A stretch of 64,000 bases of DNA from Caproiciproducens sp. NJN-50 (GTDB lineage Bacteria; Bacillota; Clostridia; Oscillospirales; Acutalibacteraceae): NCBI RefSeq assembly GCF_004103755.1, contig NZ_CP035283.1, forward strand, positions 3,038,001 through 3,102,000. Reading direction: 5' to 3'. Positions 25,940-33,997 of the stretch are shown here, in pieces. The number at the start of each line of letters is the position of its first letter. Positions within the stretch are counted from its first letter, which is position 1. The notes under the pieces were generated by a model. The model had not been told where the DNA came from, made no database searches, and was given only the letters and a program-made list of their open reading frames with translations. The position numbers and the translations under genes are program-made.

Positions 25940-26700
25940 GAGGTTAATTTCCTTTCTAGGAATTTTACAATCCGCTCAAACGCAAGCCCGATCACGCCGA
26001 TTACGAGAATGCCCATCAGGACCGTCGGCATATCGTAATATTCGCCGGCCGACGTGATCATCATGCCCAGTCCGCTGGAAGCGCCCGTCATTTCCGCCGC
26101 GATCAGAGTGGTCAGGGCGGTGGAAAGCCCCAGGCGCATGCCGACCAGCAGGAAGGGGATGGAGGCGGGGATGATGACCTTGAGAAAAATATCCCTGTCG
26201 TTCGCCCCAAGCACTCTTGCCGCTTTAATCAGCGTCACGTCAACGTCGCGGATTCCCTGGTAAATGGTAATCACGTTGACCAGGAAAGTCGCGATGAAAA
26301 TAACCACGACTTTCGCGGATTCTCCCACCCCTACTCCGGCAATGACCAGTGGGATGTAGGCCAAGGGCGGAATATTGCGGATGAACTGAATCCAGGGCTC
26401 GACCAGGTTCCGGAACACTTTATACCAGCTCATCAGAAAAGCCACTGGGATCGAGATGAAAAATCCAAGCAGAAAGCCGCACAGGACACGGAAAAGGCTC
26501 ATGCCGGTATTGACCCAGATAATCCCGCTTTCGGCTTTCGAGAGAAAAGACTCCACGATTTTCGAAGGGGAGGAAAATACAATGGAAGTGGAAGGAAGAA
26601 CGGACAAGAGCTGCAAAACCACCAGAGCAAGCAGAAAAGAAATCAACAGCCAGATGCGGCCGCTCGTTTTTTCCGATTTAGGAATATTCTTCCGTTTCAT
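25921..26700 (-). CDS. ABC transporter permease (SsuC/TauC type)
   Basis: A 259-aa protein with about six membrane helices. The cytoplasmic EAA loop is ALTTLIAAEMTGASSGLGMMI near residues 190-210, and RNIPPLAYIPLVIAGVG is typical of sulfonate/taurine/nitrate permeases. It is first in the operon. The ribosome site AGGAG lies about 12 nt before ATG 26700, a little far. The upstream region holds no recognisable riboswitch. Confidence 0.92.
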   Translation of the reverse strand: MKRKNIPKSEKTSGRIWLLISFLLALVVLQLLSVLPSTSIVFSSPSKIVESFLSKAESGIIWVNTGMSLFRVLCGFLLGFFISIPVAFLMSWYKVFRNLVEPWIQFIRNIPPLAYIPLVIAGVGVGESAKVVVIFIATFLVNVITIYQGIRDVDVTLIKAARVLGANDRDIFLKVIIPASIPFLLVGMRLGLSTALTTLIAAEMTGASSGLGMMITSAGEYYDMPTVLMGILVIGVIGLAFERIVKFLERKLTSWQETQ

Positions 26701-27113
26701 ATGTCGTGTTTACTCCTGTTCTCAAAAATATACTTTTCGCAGGAAAGCCTGCTTTATCCGCTATTCGATCTGATCGCCCAAGACTCAAATTCTGTCTCAT
26801 CTGGCCTGACTTGATTTAGAAATTGAATTTTTAAACATGTTTTACCCATCTTTTCGCGGCGCATCGTATCAACTTTGTCTAAATCATACTATTGAAACGA
26901 AAACTGCGCCAGTATGATTTTTTATCCTACCTTTCAAAGTCATCCGGTAATCGGCGGATAGATTCCGAAGATCAACTAAAGCCGTACTCCGATTTGCGGA
27001 TTGCGCTTATGGAAATCCCGCGAACCAGGGGGAATACCCGGCAGGCATGCCGGCAAGAAAAACGGCGCTGAGCCAGATGGCCGACAGGCTGGCGGCGGCG
27101 CTCCTCCGGATTC
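26701..27113. other. intergenic region upstream of the importer operon
   Basis: About 410 bp between the permease start and the LysR terminator. It should hold the importer promoter, but no strong -35/-10 pair is evident. A short CCGGCA/TGCCGG hairpin lies near 27038-27053. No ORF or known riboswitch fold was recognised. Confidence 0.4.
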
Positions 27114-27168
27114 GGACAAAAAGCCGGGGCGGCCGTTCCTTCCGAGCAGCCGCCCCGGCTTTTTGTCC
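27114..27168 (-). terminator. terminator of the LysR gene
   Basis: A perfect 20-bp stem (GGACAAAAAGCCGGGGCGGC and its complement) around a 15-nt loop, with the A/T-run built into the stem. It lies 9 bp past the LysR stop and can act in both directions. Confidence 0.88.
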
Positions 27169-27176
27169 GTTGCCCG

Positions 27177-28091
27177 CTAAAACAGGCCGCCGTACCTGGG
27201 CAGGGGGTAGTCCATCTCATAATTTTTGCAAAGCTGTATAAATTCCCGAAAAAGTTCTGTCATGAGCTTGTCTTTGTGGTGAACAATAAAGAAACAGCGT
27301 TTCAGCGAAAGCCCCTTCACCGTAAGCGTATAGATGAGCCCCCTTTCCAGAGGGCCGGTGATCATACGGCTGGGAACCACCGCAATCCCAAGGCCGTGGA
27401 GAACAGCATTGACCAGAGCGGTGGTGCTCATGCCCTCCCAGGCGGGGGTGACCGCGATGCCCGCTTTCGCGGCCGCCTGGTCGAACACCTCCCGGGTGCC
27501 GCTTCCCCGCTCCCTGAGGAGGAACCGCTGGCGCTGAAATTCATCGATCGTAAGAACCTGCCCCGGCCGGAACGGCGCGCGAGCCGGACAGATGACCGAA
27601 AGGGAATCCTCCATGTACGCCTCCGCCGTCAGCGCCTTCTCGTGGACCGGCGTTTCGACCAGAGCGAAATCCAGTCGATTCTCAATCAGATCCCTTTCCA
27701 GCAGGTTCGACGGGCCTATGAGGACCCGCACGTCCGCATGCGGATGCGACGCGGAGAAAGCCTCCACGTAGCTGGGCATGAACTGCGAACCGATCGTGAT
27801 GCTGGCGCCGATCCGCAGGATGCCGGAGGCGTCCCAGCCTTTCAAATCCTTTTCCATGTCGTCAAACAAAGCGGAAATTCTCAGCGCATACTCGCGGAAC
27901 CGCTTCCCGGCCTCCGTCAGATACAGCCGCTTTGAGATCCGGTCAAACAGCAGGACGCCGTACTCGCTTTCGATCTCATGGACCGCCACCGTGACCGCCG
28001 GCTGGGTCATATAGAGCTTCGCGGCCGCTTTCGTAATATTGTTGCCGCATTCGCAGACGGCCAGAAAGATGCGGATATGCCGTATCGTCAA
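27177..28091 (-). CDS. LysR-family transcriptional regulator
   Basis: Predicted 304 aa from TTG 28091 (MTIRHIRIFLAVCECGNNIT), 5 nt after GGGAGGGG. The N-terminal winged HTH is typical (AAAKLYMTQPAVTVAVHEIE). The effector domain follows (LRIGASITIGSQFMPSYVEAF, RERGSGTREVFDQA), similar to CysL/CbbR-like members. It is divergent from the tubby-like/chromate transporter operon across a 133-bp region with a perfect inverted repeat. It most likely controls that operon and itself. The effector is unknown. Confidence 0.92.
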   Translation of the reverse strand: MTIRHIRIFLAVCECGNNITKAAAKLYMTQPAVTVAVHEIESEYGVLLFDRISKRLYLTEAGKRFREYALRISALFDDMEKDLKGWDASGILRIGASITIGSQFMPSYVEAFSASHPHADVRVLIGPSNLLERDLIENRLDFALVETPVHEKALTAEAYMEDSLSVICPARAPFRPGQVLTIDEFQRQRFLLRERGSGTREVFDQAAAKAGIAVTPAWEGMSTTALVNAVLHGLGIAVVPSRMITGPLERGLIYTLTVKGLSLKRCFFIVHHKDKLMTELFREFIQLCKNYEMDYPLPRYGGLF

Positions 28092-28149
28092 GACATCCCC
28101 TCCCAATCATAAACAATACGTAATGATATCAATAAAATTATATTATTTC

Positions 28150-28179
28150 CATTATGATTTATCAAGTGCTATCATAATG
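28150..28179. promoter_or_regulatory. LysR-type operator, perfect 9-bp inverted repeat
   Basis: CATTATGAT, 12-bp spacer, ATCATAATG. The arms contain the T-N(n)-A symmetry expected of LysR binding sites. The site sits between the divergent LysR and tubby-like genes, 59 bp from the LysR start. Confidence 0.6.
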
Positions 28180-28224
28180 AATAAGACAAAGGACCCGGGA
28201 AAGAAAGGAGCTGACAACCCGGCT

Positions 28225-28776
28225 ATGAAATACCGCATTCGGTCCGGGACGCTGTTTTCTGTTGAAAAAGGCCGGGCCGCCGTCAGTCTGGCTTCCATTA
28301 AAGGCCCGTTTTATTCGGTCAGGCGGGCCATTCTTTCGCCGGATGGAAGGGCGGTGCTTTACACGGATATCCAAGCGGCCCGCAGCGGCGGAATATCCGC
28401 ACACAAATACGTCATAATGGACCCGCGGAAACGCGTTGTTTTTTCGGGAAAGCCGGAATGCGCCGCCGGAGACGATCCGAATTCCACCGGAGAGTCCGTC
28501 CCGCGCATTCCGCGTATGGACCGCGTCCGAATGAGGATGGGCCGGTCCGTTTACAATCTGAAAATGCTGAACAGCCAGAATTACTGCATGACGGACGAAC
28601 GGGGACACAAAGCTGCGGAAATCATCCACGACGGAATCGGGGGCGGCTGGACCGTGGAGGCCGACGGCGCCATCGCTCCGGCCATTCTGATGGGAATTTT
28701 TATATTCAGCCGCTACCTGGAAAAAGAAACCGAATTCGTCGCGACGCGACTGCCGGACGGGAACTCCGGATTATGA
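28225..28776 (+). CDS. tubby/LURP-one-like domain protein (tentative)
   Basis: Predicted 183 aa from ATG 28225 (MKYRIRSGTLFSVEKGRAAV). AAAGGAG lies 14 nt upstream, which is far; ATG 28180 is the alternative. Beta-rich sequence with repeated short strands (YKVIMDPRKR-like turns, SVYNLKMLNSQNYCMTD) ends in a hydrophobic helix (AIAPAILMGIFIFSRYL). This suggests a tubby C-terminal-like/LURP-one scramblase-type fold; the assignment is from overall pattern only. It lies 18 bp before the first chromate-transporter half and is probably co-transcribed. Confidence 0.5.
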   Translation: MKYRIRSGTLFSVEKGRAAVSLASIKGPFYSVRRAILSPDGRAVLYTDIQAARSGGISAHKYVIMDPRKRVVFSGKPECAAGDDPNSTGESVPRIPRMDRVRMRMGRSVYNLKMLNSQNYCMTDERGHKAAEIIHDGIGGGWTVEADGAIAPAILMGIFIFSRYLEKETEFVATRLPDGNSGL

Positions 28777-28794
28777 AACGGGGGTATGTTTTGA

Positions 28795-29409
28795 ATGAAG
28801 AATAAAAAAGAAACGGAGAAAAGGACAGCAGAGGAAACCGCAAACAAAAACGGCGTTCTGAGAAAGCTGTTTTTTTCCACTCTGTATTTAAGCACTTTCA
28901 CCTTTGGAGGGGGCTATGTCATCGTAACCCTTCTAAAAAACAAGTTTGTCGACGAGTTACATTGGATCGACGAAGACGAGATGCTGGACCTGGTGGCGAT
29001 CGCCCAGTCTTCCCCCGGCGCGATCGCGGTCAACGGGGCGATCGTCGTCGGGTATAAACTGGCGGGCTTCCCGGGCATCCTGTGCTCGATTCTTGGCGCC
29101 ATCCTCCCGCCGCTAATCATCCTGACGGTGATCTCCTATTGCTACGCCGCCTTCAAGGCCAACTTTGTGATCCAGGCGCTCCTGAAAGGGATGCGCGCCG
29201 GCGTGGGGGCCGTGATCGTCTCCGTCGTCTACGATATGGGAAGCAACGTCGTCCGGCAGAAGGACCCTCTCCTCCTCGCGGTCATGGCGGCGGCATTCAT
29301 CGCAAACTACTTTTTCGGCGTCAACGTGATCTATATTATTCTTCTTGTGGCGGCCCTCGGCGTGGTCAGAACTCTTTACCGGGAACGCGGAAAGGATAAG
29401 ACGATATGA
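28795..29409 (+). CDS. chrA: chromate transporter half, CHR domain 1
   Basis: A 204-aa single-domain (short-chain) CHR protein. A charged N-terminus is followed by the signature STFTFGGGYVIV near residue 40, then AIAQSSPGAIAVNG (the conserved PGP-like region) and several membrane helices. Short-chain ChrA proteins occur as adjacent gene pairs that form a heterodimeric antiporter moving chromate, or a related oxyanion, across the inner membrane. The start has no strong ribosome site, so it may rely on coupling to the preceding gene. It overlaps its partner by 4 bp. Confidence 0.9.
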   Translation: MKNKKETEKRTAEETANKNGVLRKLFFSTLYLSTFTFGGGYVIVTLLKNKFVDELHWIDEDEMLDLVAIAQSSPGAIAVNGAIVVGYKLAGFPGILCSILGAILPPLIILTVISYCYAAFKANFVIQALLKGMRAGVGAVIVSVVYDMGSNVVRQKDPLLLAVMAAAFIANYFFGVNVIYIILLVAALGVVRTLYRERGKDKTI

Positions 29410-29978
29410 TTTTTGCGAGGCTGTTTTTTGCATTCCTGCAAATCGGCGCTTTCAGCTTCGGCGGCGGCTACGCAGCCATGCCGCTGATCCAGGCGCAGGT
29501 CATCAACCAGTACCACTGGCTGACCATGGGAGAGTTCACCGACCTGATCACCATCGCGGAAATGACGCCCGGTCCCATCGCGATCAACGCCGCGACCTTT
29601 GTTGGAAATCAGGTTGCCGGCATCCCGGGCGCCCTGATCGCTACCTTCGGATGCGTGCTGCCCTCCTGCATTTTCGTGACGGTTCTGGCGTGGCTTTACA
29701 CCAGGTACCGCAATCTGAGCATCATGCAGGGCGTTCTGGAATCGCTGCGGCCCGCCGTTGTGGCAATGATCGCCACCGCCGGGATCCTCATCCTCGTTCC
29801 CTCTTTCTTCCTGAACGGAAGCATTTCCTTTGCGGCGGGCAATTTCCAGATCCGTCCCGTGATCTTTTTCGCCGGCGCGCTGTTTCTGCTCAGGAAATTT
29901 AAGATGGACCCCGTCAAGGTGATGGTTCTCTGCGGGGCTGCGGAAGTGGCTTGGGAAAGCGCCGCAAAGTTTTTATGA
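29406..29978 (+). CDS. chrA: chromate transporter half, CHR domain 2
   Basis: A 190-aa partner of the preceding CHR protein. The signatures are QIGAFSFGGGYAAMPLI near residue 15 and IAEMTPGPIAINAATF near 55, followed by about five membrane helices. The ATGA overlap with the first half indicates coupled translation in a 1:1 ratio. The two halves are expected to insert with opposite topology. The natural substrate in an anaerobe may be sulfate or another oxyanion rather than chromate; this is inference. Confidence 0.92.
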   Translation: MIFARLFFAFLQIGAFSFGGGYAAMPLIQAQVINQYHWLTMGEFTDLITIAEMTPGPIAINAATFVGNQVAGIPGALIATFGCVLPSCIFVTVLAWLYTRYRNLSIMQGVLESLRPAVVAMIATAGILILVPSFFLNGSISFAAGNFQIRPVIFFAGALFLLRKFKMDPVKVMVLCGAAEVAWESAAKFL

Positions 29979-30034
29979 TTCAACCCGCCGCAATTTTTAC
30001 CGCAAAAAGCTAAAAAGATGTTTTCCACAAGTTA

Positions 30035-30062
30035 AGCCGTGCTGGAAAGATCCAGCACGGCT
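30035..30062. terminator. terminator-like hairpin between convergent genes
   Basis: Perfect 12-bp stem AGCCGTGCTGGA / TCCAGCACGGCT with loop AAGA, between the chromate-transporter and uxuB stops. The T-tracts are poor on both sides. Confidence 0.55.
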
Positions 30063-30117
30063 CTGTTTATCAATGCGTATTCTATCCGGTCCCGGGCGGC
30101 TGATTTGCCGCAGGCAT

Positions 30118-31740
30118 TTATGCCTCTTCCGACAGATGCTTTTCCAGCGTGGAACGGACGGCGCCCACCCCGGAAACAAGCTCCTCAAAATTCTTCTCCG
30201 CGATATCCCCGAGGCCGGCCGCATACAGATCGACGCCGAAAATGCTCCCGTCTGAAAAAATCGGCGCCAGCTCGGTATGGAAAGGCCCCTTCTGCCCCAG
30301 TTCGACGCGGGCAAGGTGGGAGCTCACTTTCTCATACAGCGGATCCGGGCTGACCTCAAACGGTTTCCCGGAATCGTCGATCCCCATCAGGTACCGGCAC
30401 CATCCGGCCAGCACCAGCGGAATCAGTTTCAGATCCTTTACGTCCAGGGCGGGGCTGCGCAAGTACGCCTTGATCGTTTCCCCGAACCGGATCGGAAGCT
30501 TCTGGGACGTATCCGTCGCAATCCTCTGGGGAGTGTCGGGCATAAACGGATTGGGAACACGGACGTTCAGAACCTCGTCGATGAACTTGCGGGGATCGAT
30601 GATCCCCGGATCCACCACAACGGGAAGACCTTCCCGGTATCCGATTCTCTCCACCAGCTTGCGAAGGTCGGGGTCCTTCATTTCGCTGCTGATTTTCGTG
30701 TACGACAGCAGGCAGCCGAAGATCGCCAAAGCAGTGTGAAGCGGGTTCAGGCAGGTGCATACTTTCATTTTTTCCACCTTGTCCACCGTCTCACGCGTCG
30801 CGAACATAACCCCGCCGTGTTCCAGCGCGGGACGGCCGTTCGGGAACCAGTCCTCCACCACAAGGTACTGGACCTCTTCCGAATTGACGAACGGCGCGGT
30901 GTAAGTATGCTTCCGGGTGATGATGTCGGCCGTGTCCTCAAAGCCGCACTCGCCCAGCATCTTCCTCACGCTTTCGTCCGGCCTCGGGGTGATCTTGTCG
31001 ATCATCGTCCACGGGAAGGAAATCAGCTTCGGATCGTTGAGGTAGGCGGAGAACCCCTCGTCCGCGAAGCCGTTCCTCACCCACTCCTGCGCAAAGCGGT
31101 TCACCGCCTCGTACAGCTTGCTTCCGTTGTGGGAGCAGTTGTCCATGCTGACCAGCGCGAGCGGCAGCTTTCCGGCGAGATAGCGCGCGTGGAGAAGAGA
31201 GACCAGCTTTCCGATATAGCTCTTGGGGCCGCCCATTCCGTTTGCAAAGTCCTCCGCCACATCCGGAAGCAGCTCGCCGTTCGGGCGGACCAGGCAATAT
31301 CCCTTTTCCGTGATCGTAAAGCTGACCATCTGGAGGGAAGGACTGACGAAAATTTCCTTCAGGCGCGAAGCGTCCTCCCGATACCGGCCGTCGACAATCA
31401 GGGACTCCGCAATGCTGCCGACAACGGTCTTTTCTATGTTGCCGTCCGCCTTCAAAGTCACAAGCAGGCTCAGATTGTCATGAGGGCGGTATGATTTCTC
31501 TATGATCTCGTAGTCGTAGCCTTCGGCCACGATAATCCCTTTCTTTTCGATCCCTTCGTTCAGCAGGTTCTGCTGAACATTCGCGAGAAAGGCGCGAAAA
31601 ATGTTGCCGGCCCCGAAATGAATCCAAGCCGGCTCTTTCCGCGTTTCCCGACGGACTTTTTCCAGGTCGAAGCGCGGCAGCTCGATCTCCGCCTTCTGCC
31701 AGGCGCCCTGATTCTTCAGTTCCTGCAAATTCAGTTTCAT
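30118..31740 (-). CDS. uxuB: fructuronate reductase / mannitol dehydrogenase family
   Basis: Predicted 540 aa from ATG 31740 (MKLNLQELKNQGAWQ), with GGAGG 8 nt upstream. IHFGAGNIFRAFLANVQQ is the dinucleotide-binding start of the polyol-specific long-chain dehydrogenases. FPWTMIDKITPRPD, VSMDNCSHNG and KVCTCLNPLHTALAIFGCL are family landmarks. UxuB reduces D-fructuronate to D-mannonate with NADH, the step before mannonate dehydratase encoded nearby. Other family members act on mannitol or tagaturonate, but uxuA in the same cluster favours fructuronate. Confidence 0.88.
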   Translation of the reverse strand: MKLNLQELKNQGAWQKAEIELPRFDLEKVRRETRKEPAWIHFGAGNIFRAFLANVQQNLLNEGIEKKGIIVAEGYDYEIIEKSYRPHDNLSLLVTLKADGNIEKTVVGSIAESLIVDGRYREDASRLKEIFVSPSLQMVSFTITEKGYCLVRPNGELLPDVAEDFANGMGGPKSYIGKLVSLLHARYLAGKLPLALVSMDNCSHNGSKLYEAVNRFAQEWVRNGFADEGFSAYLNDPKLISFPWTMIDKITPRPDESVRKMLGECGFEDTADIITRKHTYTAPFVNSEEVQYLVVEDWFPNGRPALEHGGVMFATRETVDKVEKMKVCTCLNPLHTALAIFGCLLSYTKISSEMKDPDLRKLVERIGYREGLPVVVDPGIIDPRKFIDEVLNVRVPNPFMPDTPQRIATDTSQKLPIRFGETIKAYLRSPALDVKDLKLIPLVLAGWCRYLMGIDDSGKPFEVSPDPLYEKVSSHLARVELGQKGPFHTELAPIFSDGSIFGVDLYAAGLGDIAEKNFEELVSGVGAVRSTLEKHLSEEA

Positions 31741-31806
31741 ATTCTGTTCCTCCATGATCTCCGGCCCGGACGGAAAAGATCCCGCCCGGGCCGCGAAGTT
31801 CATTCT

Positions 31807-32583
31807 CTATTCCAGTTTCCGCAGAAAATCGGACTGCAAAAAATAGGAAGGCTGCCGGCGCATGCCCTGTTCCCGTTCGAAAAGATCGGGGTAGCGCTCC
31901 TGAAGCTCCAATTCTTCCCGGTTGATTTTCTCCAGATGATATTTCAGAAGCTTTTGCACTTTTTCTTCATTTTTGTGAATGATACAGTCCAGTATTTCTT
32001 CATGCTGAATGATGATGTTGTCGAGAATCACTCTCTGCAGCACGGTGAGAAGCCGGACCCTTCTGTAATGTCCGGAAACATTCTGGAGCGTCTCCCAGCA
32101 GAGCAGCTTATCCGTAGCGGTAAAAAATACCTTATGGAAATTGTCGTCGTATCTCAGAAGCTTGCGGCAGTCATGGCTCTGCGCGCTTTCCTTCTGGTCA
32201 TTCAGACATTTTTTCAGGCTTTCTATGTCCTCTTCCGTATGTTGGTTCATAAAAACGGAGACCGTTTTTTCTTCCAGGCAGGCGCGAAGAAAACGTTCCT
32301 CCTCGACGCGGTGCAGGTTAATCCGGGAAATCATGGTCCCGCGCTGCGGCAAAGAGGTAATCAGGCCTTCCTTTTCCAGGCGGATCAGCGCGTCGCGGAC
32401 CGGAGAGCGCCCTACGTTCCATTCCTCCGCGATATCCTTGATGCTGACGACCTCGCCCGGCCGGATTCTCAGCTCGATGATGTAGCCTCGGAGATTGGTG
32501 TAAATATCGTCGCTCATCGTCTTCGTCCGCTTCCGGAATTCTTCTCCGTTCCTTACCGCTTTTTCATGGTCCATCCCTTTCAT
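31807..32583 (-). CDS. GntR/FadR-family regulator of hexuronate genes
   Basis: About 258 aa. The winged HTH is near residues 28-90 (KDIAEEWNVGRSPVRDALIRLEKEG, then SLPQRGTMIS). An all-helical FCD-type effector domain follows (DDNFHKVFF, with the histidines that usually bind metal or ligand). It lies between uxuA and uxuB and is probably a uronate-responsive repressor like UxuR/ExuR-type GntR proteins. The start is uncertain because GGAAGGG sits only a few bases before ATG 32583. Confidence 0.88.
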   Translation of the reverse strand: MKGMDHEKAVRNGEEFRKRTKTMSDDIYTNLRGYIIELRIRPGEVVSIKDIAEEWNVGRSPVRDALIRLEKEGLITSLPQRGTMISRINLHRVEEERFLRACLEEKTVSVFMNQHTEEDIESLKKCLNDQKESAQSHDCRKLLRYDDNFHKVFFTATDKLLCWETLQNVSGHYRRVRLLTVLQRVILDNIIIQHEEILDCIIHKNEEKVQKLLKYHLEKINREELELQERYPDLFEREQGMRRQPSYFLQSDFLRKLE

Positions 32584-32716
32584 TTCCCTTCCGCATGCCT
32601 ACAAGTCAGATCTTGTCAAGCGCCGTTCAAATACCGTTTTTATCAGTATATCATAAATTTTGTAAAGAAAAAAGACGAGCCGGACGCGTTAAAATTTCAT
32701 TGAATTCACGGCGGAC

Positions 32717-33781
32717 TTAAACGGATTTTACAATGCTTTCCCAAAGTCCATTCAGATAAGCCGCGCCCAGGGCACGGTCATAAAGGCCATAGCCGGGCAT
32801 GGAGACCTCGCCCCAGATGGCCCTTCCGTGGTCGGGACGGATCACGCCGTCAAATCCGGTGTCGTACAGCGCCTTCATCACGGCATACATATCGATCGAG
32901 CCATAAGAAGACAGATGGGCGGTTTCTTCAAAGCGTCCGGGCCCGGTATGCTTCAAATTGCGGACATGCGCAAAATAGATGCGGCCTTTCAGCGCATGGA
33001 TGATGTCCGGCAGATCGTTCTTGGGGTTGGAGCCCAGGGAGCCGGTGCAGAGGGTGACGCCGTTGCAGGGATGATCCACCATGTGAATCAGCCGCAGGAG
33101 ATTCTCCTTGTTCGTCATGATTCGGGACAGCCCGAATACGGACCAGGCGGGATCATCCGGATGGATGGCCATTTTGATGTCGTATTTCCCGCATACGGGC
33201 ATGATTGCTTCCAGAAAATATTTCAGATTTGAGAACAGGGTTTCCTCATCGACGTTTTGATACAGCTCAAACAGCTTTTTGATTTCAGCCATCCGCTCCG
33301 GTTCCCAGCCCGGCATGACAAATCCATTGGATTTTTTGTTGATGGATTCAAACGCTTTATCCGGATTGATCCGATCGATCACTTCCTGATCATAGCTCAT
33401 CGCCGTGGAACCATCGGGATTTGGTTTCGCAAGGTCCGACCTCGTCCAGTCGAAAATGGGCATGAAATTATAACAGACAAGATGAATCCCTTCCTGACCG
33501 AGATGATCCAACGTTGTGATATAGTTTTGAATGTACTGGTCCCGCTCCGGCGTTCCCGCTTTGATCGAATCATGGATATTGACGCTTTCGATTCCGCTGA
33601 TGTGCAGACCGGAAGCCTCCACTTCTTTTTTCATCGACCGAATCGCTTCCACCGGCCAGACCTCTCCCGGCCTGGTTCCATACAGCGTCGTAATGACGCC
33701 CCGGACACCCGGGACCTGCCGAATTTGCTCCAACGTGACGGAATCGTAGCCGGTCCCGAACCATCTCATCGTCATTTCCAT
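32717..33781 (-). CDS. uxuA: mannonate dehydratase
   Basis: A 354-aa protein, the usual UxuA length. It starts MEMTMRWFGTGYDSVTLEQI and carries the TIM-barrel landmarks VCYNFMPIFDWTR, KMAIHPDDP, LCTGSLGSNPKND, IYFAHVRNL and IRPDHGR, where Cys, His and Asp residues bind the catalytic metal. It dehydrates D-mannonate to 2-keto-3-deoxy-D-gluconate. That product feeds the KDG kinase-KDPG aldolase fusion encoded at 44005. The spacing to the GntR gene is 133 bp. Confidence 0.95.
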   Translation of the reverse strand: MEMTMRWFGTGYDSVTLEQIRQVPGVRGVITTLYGTRPGEVWPVEAIRSMKKEVEASGLHISGIESVNIHDSIKAGTPERDQYIQNYITTLDHLGQEGIHLVCYNFMPIFDWTRSDLAKPNPDGSTAMSYDQEVIDRINPDKAFESINKKSNGFVMPGWEPERMAEIKKLFELYQNVDEETLFSNLKYFLEAIMPVCGKYDIKMAIHPDDPAWSVFGLSRIMTNKENLLRLIHMVDHPCNGVTLCTGSLGSNPKNDLPDIIHALKGRIYFAHVRNLKHTGPGRFEETAHLSSYGSIDMYAVMKALYDTGFDGVIRPDHGRAIWGEVSMPGYGLYDRALGAAYLNGLWESIVKSV

Positions 33782-33940
33782 ATCATCAGAACTCCCATCT
33801 GTTATTTTCTACATTTCTTCGGACAGCTTTTTATGAGATGAAACGCAAACTAAAAAACGCAATTTGACCGCACCGGATCTCCCGCGTTTAAAAAGCGCGG
33901 GTTCCCAGGGGCACTGCCAGCTGCCTTTCCGGAAACATCC

Positions 33941-33968
33941 GCGCGGCCGCCGCGGCTGGCGGCCGCGC
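33941..33968. terminator. GC hairpin after dctM
   Basis: Perfect 11-bp stem GCGCGGCCGCC / GGCGGCCGCGC with loop GCGGCT, 29 bp after the dctM stop. It has no T-run, so it may be a processing or partial termination signal. The remaining 216-bp gap holds a second CCCGCG/CGCGGG hairpin near 33881 and the uxuA ribosome site. Confidence 0.45.
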
Positions 33969-33997
33969 CACCGGCCCGCCGGCGGAGCCAAAAACAT

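Noticed and set aside
26701..27113. Riboswitch upstream of the importer operon
   Set aside because: I looked for conserved stems of common classes and saw none; only one short hairpin is visible.
30277..31494. 405-codon open frame on the plus strand
   Set aside because: Shadow of uxuB; no start signal and no domain.
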